Source of the DNA: an uncultured Glaciecola sp.
GTDB lineage: Bacteria > Pseudomonadota > Gammaproteobacteria > Enterobacterales > Alteromonadaceae
Assembly (NCBI GenBank): GCA_937125395.1
Contig: CAKZLI010000013.1
Span: 1-45,808 of the forward strand
DNA length: 45,808 nucleotides
Direction of reading: 5' to 3'
Shown here: one piece after another, positions 40,273 to 45,808 of the stretch
Layout of the letters: every line of letters begins with the position of its first letter
Numbering within the stretch: position 1 is the first letter of the stretch
The notes under the pieces: generated by a model
What the model was told of the DNA's origin: nothing
Seen by the model: the letters and a program-made list of their open reading frames with translations, nothing else
Database searches by the model: none
Translations under genes and position numbers: made by a program

Positions 40273-42234
40273 TTATTTTAGGTGCTTAGCTAAGAACGAT
40301 TCCATCTGATTATAAAAATCATATTTGTTCTTGTCTTGTTGGTATCCATGACCTTCATCTCGCACCATTGAAATATAAGGTTTACCAATTCGTTTTAGAT
40401 TACTCGACAATGAATCATACTGTTCCATTGGCACACGAACATCTTCACGACCGTGTGCGATAAATAAATCTGCTTTGATCTTGTCTACGTTGTACGCTGG
40501 GGAAAACTCGCGTAAACGGGCCTCATCAGTACCTACAACACGATCAAGGTATTTACGACCCGATGCACGTTTGGGTACATCGCCCGATTTTTTGAACTCT
40601 ATCAATGAGTAAACACCCACATAGCCAATTCCGCATTTATATAGATCCGGTTCACGCACGACTGATTGCAATGTGCCGTATCCGCCATAAGATCCACCAT
40701 AAACACACATTTTGTCTTTATTAGCGAAGCCTTGATCAACCATCCACATCGTCGCATCGGTCATGTCATCAATCATTTTACCGCCCCACTCATTGTAGCC
40801 GGCTTCTTGAAAATCAATCCCATAACCACCTGAACCCCTAAAGTTTACAGAGACTACCGCATAACCGCGACTGGCCAAAAACTGTACTTCACGATTCCAT
40901 CCCCATGAATCGCGTGGTCCATGTGGACCGCCATGAATGATCTGAACCATCGGCCAAGGTGCTTCACCTGTAACAGGTAAGGCATAATATCCATTAAGCT
41001 CTAACCCATCACGTGCGTTTAATTTAAATGGCACCATGGTGGCCATCATGCTTGGATCAATGGCCGTTGTGGCTACATCTAGCAATGAAATCGCTGGTTT
41101 TGAACCATCAATACCACGATTAAATAAATAAAATGCACCCGGATCTTTATCTGAAGTCAGACGGAATACTAATTTATTACCATCTTCAGTAAATGAGGAA
41201 ATGTTAATATCGGTATTTTCATCATTAACACCAAACGTGGCATACAGCTGATTCATCATCTGTTCCATTTCGGTATTGTCAGATAAATACACAATACGAT
41301 TATAATCAGGTGATAATGCGATGGCTTCTAACGCCCCATTATACATCTGACCTAAACCGGTAATCTCTGCCACATTCTCTTCATGCACCAACTTGGTCTT
41401 TAATGACGCCATATCAACTGAATAGACACTGGGGACCTTAGTTCTATAATCAGATGCCACATAAGCATGTGATCCAGCGGCATTAAAACCTAACAGACGG
41501 ATACTGCCGCCTTTTTTGTAGATTGGTAACGTGATTTTGCGCCAATCTGCCGTTGCGGTTTGTTTGATATAAAATATTGTCTCACCTTTACCAAACTCAT
41601 CGTCATCGGTTTCTTCATAGGCAAATGCAAAGCGTGGATTACCTTCAAAATCAGTAATGATCCCTTGAGCACCGCGAGGCTCGCCTGCAACATAGCTTTC
41701 TTTACCATTTTCGATATTGATTTCAAATAACTTAGCAGCGCCTTCATCAGCCCAATGTTGCTTCGTTACCAATATTTTGTCGGGTTTGTTGGGTAGCATG
41801 CTGATCACATTATAACGAGTACGTTGTGGTACGGTTAATTGACGGCCATTTTTGCCATCCAAATCATACGCTACTAAAATGGGCGGACTACCATTAGTAT
41901 CTAAATATCCGACAAATTTTGCATAGGATAATATAAAGCGGTCACTTCGAGGCCACATCACACGGCCAATACGCATGAACTCACCAAAGTTAATGCTGGC
42001 TTTCACTTCTGTTAGACCTACATCCATGATCGCAACACTATTGGAGTTGCCAGTATCATAAATTACCGCTAGGTGTTTGCCATCGGGTGAGATCGACATA
42101 CTAGAAAATTTTGCATTCTTAAAAAAGGCTTCCATCGGGATATCAGCAGGGTTCATCTGCTGTGCTGTGTTAGTTTGCGCATGTGCACTACTGATTATCA
42201 GTAACAACATGGCAATAATTGACCAAATTCGCAT
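40273..42234 (-). CDS. S9-family (prolyl oligopeptidase-like) serine peptidase, exported
   Basis: 653 residues. Signal peptide to about 19 (SSAHAQTN), a seven-bladed-type propeller region (about 35-390) and a C-terminal alpha/beta hydrolase domain. Catalytic Ser is in YGGSYGGYGT (about 514-518), Asp in GREDVRVP (about 600), His in DEGHGYQ (about 628), as in S9C/acylaminoacyl-type peptidases. It probably trims peptides in the periplasm. The upstream methyltransferase ends 20 bases before, so they may be one transcript; AAGGAAATACAATG gives a good ribosome site. Confidence 0.9.
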   Translation of the reverse strand: MRIWSIIAMLLLIISSAHAQTNTAQQMNPADIPMEAFFKNAKFSSMSISPDGKHLAVIYDTGNSNSVAIMDVGLTEVKASINFGEFMRIGRVMWPRSDRFILSYAKFVGYLDTNGSPPILVAYDLDGKNGRQLTVPQRTRYNVISMLPNKPDKILVTKQHWADEGAAKLFEINIENGKESYVAGEPRGAQGIITDFEGNPRFAFAYEETDDDEFGKGETIFYIKQTATADWRKITLPIYKKGGSIRLLGFNAAGSHAYVASDYRTKVPSVYSVDMASLKTKLVHEENVAEITGLGQMYNGALEAIALSPDYNRIVYLSDNTEMEQMMNQLYATFGVNDENTDINISSFTEDGNKLVFRLTSDKDPGAFYLFNRGIDGSKPAISLLDVATTAIDPSMMATMVPFKLNARDGLELNGYYALPVTGEAPWPMVQIIHGGPHGPRDSWGWNREVQFLASRGYAVVSVNFRGSGGYGIDFQEAGYNEWGGKMIDDMTDATMWMVDQGFANKDKMCVYGGSYGGYGTLQSVVREPDLYKCGIGYVGVYSLIEFKKSGDVPKRASGRKYLDRVVGTDEARLREFSPAYNVDKIKADLFIAHGREDVRVPMEQYDSLSSNLKRIGKPYISMVRDEGHGYQQDKNKYDFYNQMESFLAKHLK

Positions 42235-42254
42235 TGTATTTCCTTGTGTTTGGT

Positions 42255-43172
42255 TTATTTTATCCCATTGAGCGAAATAGCTATGGGTGAGTCTGCATAT
42301 TCAATCGTTGTGGTATTTAACGTTGAAAATCCAAATAATGTATGTTCATTATTACTCTTTGTTAACCGGTTCTGGTTTATCTGCTGCACAAACGCATACG
42401 CATCTGTTGCAGCTTGAACTTGTTGGTGTAATCGCTGACATTGAGTATTTAATTGATTATTAAATACTGCTAGCTGTGTAACGATATCTGCAACTGCTGT
42501 ATTAGACTGTAAAATGTTAAACACATTTTGTCCAATTAATTTAACATCATCTTTACTATTATCGGGGACTTGCTGTAAATGCTGATTTAATATCATTAAA
42601 CATTCACGTTTAAGTGCGTCATAACTCAAGTTCTGTAAGGCGTTAGGATCCGTAAATAATCGACTCTGACGCATTTGCTCTATTACTGCAATCGTGATTT
42701 TTGATTGCACTGTAATGACACTATCAGGATGGTGCATGAGCAGCGTACTTTGACCACCCGATTTAAGCACACGTACAACTTGTGCCATTGATATAGCAAG
42801 CTGGCTGTATTCAATACCATACATGCTATAAACGATATCAATACTATCAGCAGCATAGGGTAACGCATGCATATCCCCTTGTTGATGATACACATTTGGA
42901 TGTTGGGTGGCTTGGTTTATTTCTGCATAATCCAGATTATCCCATTGTTTAAATGCTGTTGTGGTTGCTTGGTTAAGAAACAATCCACTCAGAGCGCCAT
43001 TGCCAGCCCCTAAATCAACAATATAGTCGTCTTGCTTGATTGTTTTAAATTGTGCCTGCCAAAATCGTCCGATCACACCAAACGGACCTGCCTCTTGTGC
43101 ACTGTAATCAGTGTTAAAAGAATTGCTTGTCGGGTGTTCTCGCCAATAATCTCGCCATGGTGTTGCTGACAT
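42255..43172 (-). CDS. class I SAM-dependent methyltransferase
   Basis: 305 residues. SAM-binding motif I is YIVDLGAGNGALSGLF (about 50-65), motif II/post-I acidic DYAEINQA, and motif III-like MHALPYAADSIDIVYSMYGIEYS (about 101-123). The C-terminal 130 residues are Gln-rich and helical. It opens WRDYWREHPTSNSFNTD, a pattern seen in small-molecule methyltransferases, but the substrate is unknown. Nearest neighbour is the S9 peptidase 20 bases downstream; the two have no obvious common function. Confidence 0.82.
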   Translation of the reverse strand: MSATPWRDYWREHPTSNSFNTDYSAQEAGPFGVIGRFWQAQFKTIKQDDYIVDLGAGNGALSGLFLNQATTTAFKQWDNLDYAEINQATQHPNVYHQQGDMHALPYAADSIDIVYSMYGIEYSQLAISMAQVVRVLKSGGQSTLLMHHPDSVITVQSKITIAVIEQMRQSRLFTDPNALQNLSYDALKRECLMILNQHLQQVPDNSKDDVKLIGQNVFNILQSNTAVADIVTQLAVFNNQLNTQCQRLHQQVQAATDAYAFVQQINQNRLTKSNNEHTLFGFSTLNTTTIEYADSPIAISLNGIK

Positions 43173-43284
43173 ACCATTTCTCTCTAATTAGTCTATCTAC
43201 TGCCATTCAGGTTTGATGTGTCACAATCTAAATGTGCTCGACATAAACCAAACCTAACATATCACAGTTGGCAGTAATTTTTTG

Positions 43285-43309
43285 CAAAAAAAAACGAGCC
43301 GAAGCTCGT
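43285..43309 (-). terminator. intrinsic terminator of the TonB-receptor gene
   Basis: On the minus strand ACGAGC, TTCG loop, GCTCGT (43294-43309), followed by nine T. Twenty bases after the receptor stop. The A and T tracts on both sides make it potentially bidirectional. Confidence 0.93.
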
Positions 43310-43330
43310 TTTTATATTAGTTAACTAATC

Positions 43331-45808
43331 TTAGAAAGATTGAGTATAACGTGCGTATACGATACGACCATAACCGTTATATAGGTTAAAGTTATATGGA
43401 CGCGCGCCACCTGGATCAGTATCTAACGTTGGATCTTTACCACCGATGTTACGTGAACCTAGAGTAACTTTACCGCCCCATGCTGCATTGTATGTAGCTT
43501 GTAAATCATTAGTTATCCAATGACCTACTGGTAAGTAATCGTCTCCATCAAAGCGAGTTGTGTCGCCGATGATGTTGATGTTCCATGCGATATCAAAGTC
43601 ACCGATAGAGTATACGTTTGAAACAACACTTCTGTATCTTGGGAACGCATCAAAATCTAGTTGTGAGTTACCATCAACTTCATATTTTTGCGTGTAAGAA
43701 ACAGTTACGTTTTGACGTAAAGAACCCATTTCGTTGAAATCAAAGCGAGTGTTAAGATTTAAATCTAAACCAGCTGTGTTCAATGTACCTTGGTTACCGA
43801 AACCACGTACTACCTGATCGATGTTAGAACCACCATTGATTGGTGTTCTAGTTACCGACATACCTGCTGGTAATGGACGACCTAGGTTATCAAGGTTGAT
43901 TAGTTCACCAGAAGAGAACGACTTGATACGGTTTTCGATCTTGATGTTGTAATAATCTAGTGAGAAGTCAATCCAATCAGCTGCTTCATAAGCTAGACCA
44001 AATGCATACTGCTTAGACGTTTCTGATTCTAGGAACGGGTTAGCGATAACACGTGCGTCGATTTGATCAGAACAGTTTAACTGTGGCGTACCATCAGCAT
44101 TAACAGCACCAATCGCGATACAATGCTGTGGATCACGAACTGAATCAGCAGACATTGATTCTTTTTGAGTCAAGATATCAAGCGTTGGAGCACGGAAACC
44201 TTCACCATAAGATGCACGAAGTACTAACTCGTCCATTGGGTTATATTTAACCGATACTTTTGGTGATACGTCAGAACCGTAATCTGAATAGCTATCACGA
44301 CGTAGCGCAGCAGTTAGTTCTACGTTATCTTGTACTGGGAATACCGCTTCAATGTAAGCTGCACTTACTTGACGTGAACCACCAGCAGAGTTACCACTAG
44401 AACCACCGATTACACCACCTTCTGATAATGAATCATATTGGTCAGTGAACAAGATATCACGCCACTCACCACCAACGATTGCAACAGCTGTTCCGCCGTC
44501 CATTTCGAATAAATCGAACTGTACAGAACCGAATACTTCGTCTTGGTTATATTGACCAATACGTGAAACAGTCGCTTTCATTGAGTTAAGGATATCAGGA
44601 TCGTTGTTAGCCGCAAGACCAACTAAGTAGCTACCGTCAGCCATATATTGCTGTGCAATTGGCTTAACAACATAGTTACGACCGATGTCATAAGTTTTAG
44701 ATTTGTTACGACGTACGCCGAACTCAACTAATACACCATCGATATCGCCTTCAAAACCTACTAATAGATCTTGTAAGTAGTTATCTACGTCATTATCACG
44801 ATTACCTAGACCAGCAAAACGGTGAAGGATATATACGTCATCTGAACCAGTTGGGTTACCGTCAGCATCTACATAACCAGAGTTAAACGCTGGATCGTAG
44901 TAAGGGCTATCAGGGTTAGTTGGGTTATTTGGGCTAGTTGGACCAACATAAGTTCCCGGGAACGGGTTATTTAGTGATGGTGCATAACGACCAAATGAAG
45001 ATGATTTAGAGATATTCATGTTTGAATAAATTGACCAATCATCATTGATTTCATAACGGCTGTTTAAGAAGAAACCAACGTTACCAGTAGACGCTTCATC
45101 AGCAGCTACAGAGGCAAAGTTAAAGCCACAACGTACATCTTCGCCCGCAGAGTTAGTTGATGCAGGACCGTAAGGGATAGTATAGAACTCACCTTGCGCT
45201 TCGCTACATGAACCTGGGATTGCAGTCCAAGAATCAGCAGTGTTGTTATAATCATTGAAGTTCATTGAATAGAATGAACCACCTGGTGTGTACCAAGGGA
45301 AATCACGTTGAAAAATAATGTCACGGCTGTTCCAAGAAACACCACCTAACATTTGACCTTCGCTTGATGAAGCACCAAAGATGATTGAACCATCTTCACG
45401 ATCACCGCCTTCACGGTCGATTTGGCTTGCGCCAAGCTTCATTTCAACACCGTTGAAATCTTTACGAGTGATGATGTTAATTACACCACCGATTGCATCA
45501 GAACCATATACCGCAGATGCACCGTCAGTAAGGATTTCGATACGCTCTACCGCAGCAGCTGGGATACCGTTCAAATCTTGTGAAGAACCAGTAGAAGGTG
45601 AACGTGCTAAACGACGACCATCAACCAATACCAAAGAACGGCTAGCACCAAGACCACGTAAGTTAATTTCTGAAACACCTTGTGAAGATGAACCTGAACG
45701 TGGACGGAAAGAACCAGTAGAGTTAAAAGATGTGTTACGTAATAAATCAGCTACAGAAGTTTGTCCTGAGAATTCAATCGCAGCACGATCGATAACAGTA
45801 ACAGGTAA
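43331..45808 (-). CDS. TonB-dependent receptor (5' end beyond window)
   Basis: Reading frame is open to the right edge (825 codons visible). It enters in the plug domain: LPVTVIDRAAIEFSGQTSVADLLRNT, then INLRGLGASRSLVLVDGRR, IPAAAVERIEILTDGASAVYGSDAIGGVINI (a typical plug end), and then the barrel, ending YARYTQSF with the aromatic last residue. A Met at 45634 is internal, not the start. Large receptors of this subtype are abundant in marine Alteromonadales and carry peptides, glycans or other ligands; none is indicated here. Not in operon with the genes to the left, because a terminator follows it. Confidence 0.92.
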   Translation of the reverse strand, partial: LPVTVIDRAAIEFSGQTSVADLLRNTSFNSTGSFRPRSGSSSQGVSEINLRGLGASRSLVLVDGRRLARSPSTGSSQDLNGIPAAAVERIEILTDGASAVYGSDAIGGVINIITRKDFNGVEMKLGASQIDREGGDREDGSIIFGASSSEGQMLGGVSWNSRDIIFQRDFPWYTPGGSFYSMNFNDYNNTADSWTAIPGSCSEAQGEFYTIPYGPASTNSAGEDVRCGFNFASVAADEASTGNVGFFLNSRYEINDDWSIYSNMNISKSSSFGRYAPSLNNPFPGTYVGPTSPNNPTNPDSPYYDPAFNSGYVDADGNPTGSDDVYILHRFAGLGNRDNDVDNYLQDLLVGFEGDIDGVLVEFGVRRNKSKTYDIGRNYVVKPIAQQYMADGSYLVGLAANNDPDILNSMKATVSRIGQYNQDEVFGSVQFDLFEMDGGTAVAIVGGEWRDILFTDQYDSLSEGGVIGGSSGNSAGGSRQVSAAYIEAVFPVQDNVELTAALRRDSYSDYGSDVSPKVSVKYNPMDELVLRASYGEGFRAPTLDILTQKESMSADSVRDPQHCIAIGAVNADGTPQLNCSDQIDARVIANPFLESETSKQYAFGLAYEAADWIDFSLDYYNIKIENRIKSFSSGELINLDNLGRPLPAGMSVTRTPINGGSNIDQVVRGFGNQGTLNTAGLDLNLNTRFDFNEMGSLRQNVTVSYTQKYEVDGNSQLDFDAFPRYRSVVSNVYSIGDFDIAWNINIIGDTTRFDGDDYLPVGHWITNDLQATYNAAWGGKVTLGSRNIGGKDPTLDTDPGGARPYNFNLYNGYGRIVYARYTQSF

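Overview
The window looks like a chromosomal segment of a marine gammaproteobacterium, most likely of the Alteromonadales. The reasons are a TonB energising operon of the TtpC/DUF3450 type, several large TonB-dependent receptors, tmcA, an RfaH-controlled capsule locus and a TPP-riboswitch thiamine-uptake operon built around a TonB receptor. I cannot name the genus from sequence alone. Almost every gene is on the minus strand; the exceptions are a two-gene toxin-antitoxin-like pair (15565-16291) and tmcA (32343-34943).

Positions 1-15065 (read right to left) are a capsule/O-antigen biosynthesis operon: a MarR-family EPS regulator, galE, ugd, a UDP-glucuronate 4-epimerase, a further sugar epimerase, a GT4 glycosyltransferase, a TupA-like ATP-grasp protein, flippase (wzx), two CgeB-like glycosyltransferases, polymerase (wzy), another GT4, and the first two UDP-L-FucNAc genes (wbjB, wbjC; wbjC is cut by the left edge). 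The part from about 2.1 to 11 kb is visibly AT-rich, as expected for exchangeable serotype genes. Predicted precursors are UDP-Gal, UDP-GlcA, UDP-GalA and the UDP-L-FucNAc branch. The ATP-grasp protein suggests an amino-acid or amide decoration of a uronic acid.

Positions 15066-18000 hold an islet of toxin-antitoxin-like genes: an AbiEi/DUF6088-like protein with an unrecognised partner, an orphan small HTH protein, a possible degraded transposase fragment, and a complete RES-Xre module. The islet lies between the biosynthesis operon and the export operon.

Positions 18010-25380 are the export operon: a GfcA-like Thr-rich small protein, YjbH/GfcD, YjbF/GfcB lipoprotein, a 912-residue multi-SLBB exporter of the OtnA/WbfF type, and Wzz, closed by a strong terminator. 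Both capsule operons have an ops/JUMPstart site in the leader, with 17 identical bases, each behind a hairpin. The regulator that reads such sites, rfaH, lies just upstream and directly follows a tRNA-Trp gene. An intrinsic terminator with a UUCG loop sits after gfcA, inside the predicted start of yjbH, so export genes may need antitermination.

Positions 26260-30510 are a thiamine salvage operon: TPP riboswitch, TonB receptor, PnuC-family transporter (PnuT-like) and a thiamine-kinase-like phosphotransferase. An orphan histidine kinase with a degenerate G1 box lies upstream, and tmcA is divergent from it. Positions 35043-40046 are a complete TonB system (DUF3450, TtpC-type ExbB, ExbB, ExbD, TonB, TPR). 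An S9 peptidase, a methyltransferase and a TonB receptor cut by the right edge end the window.
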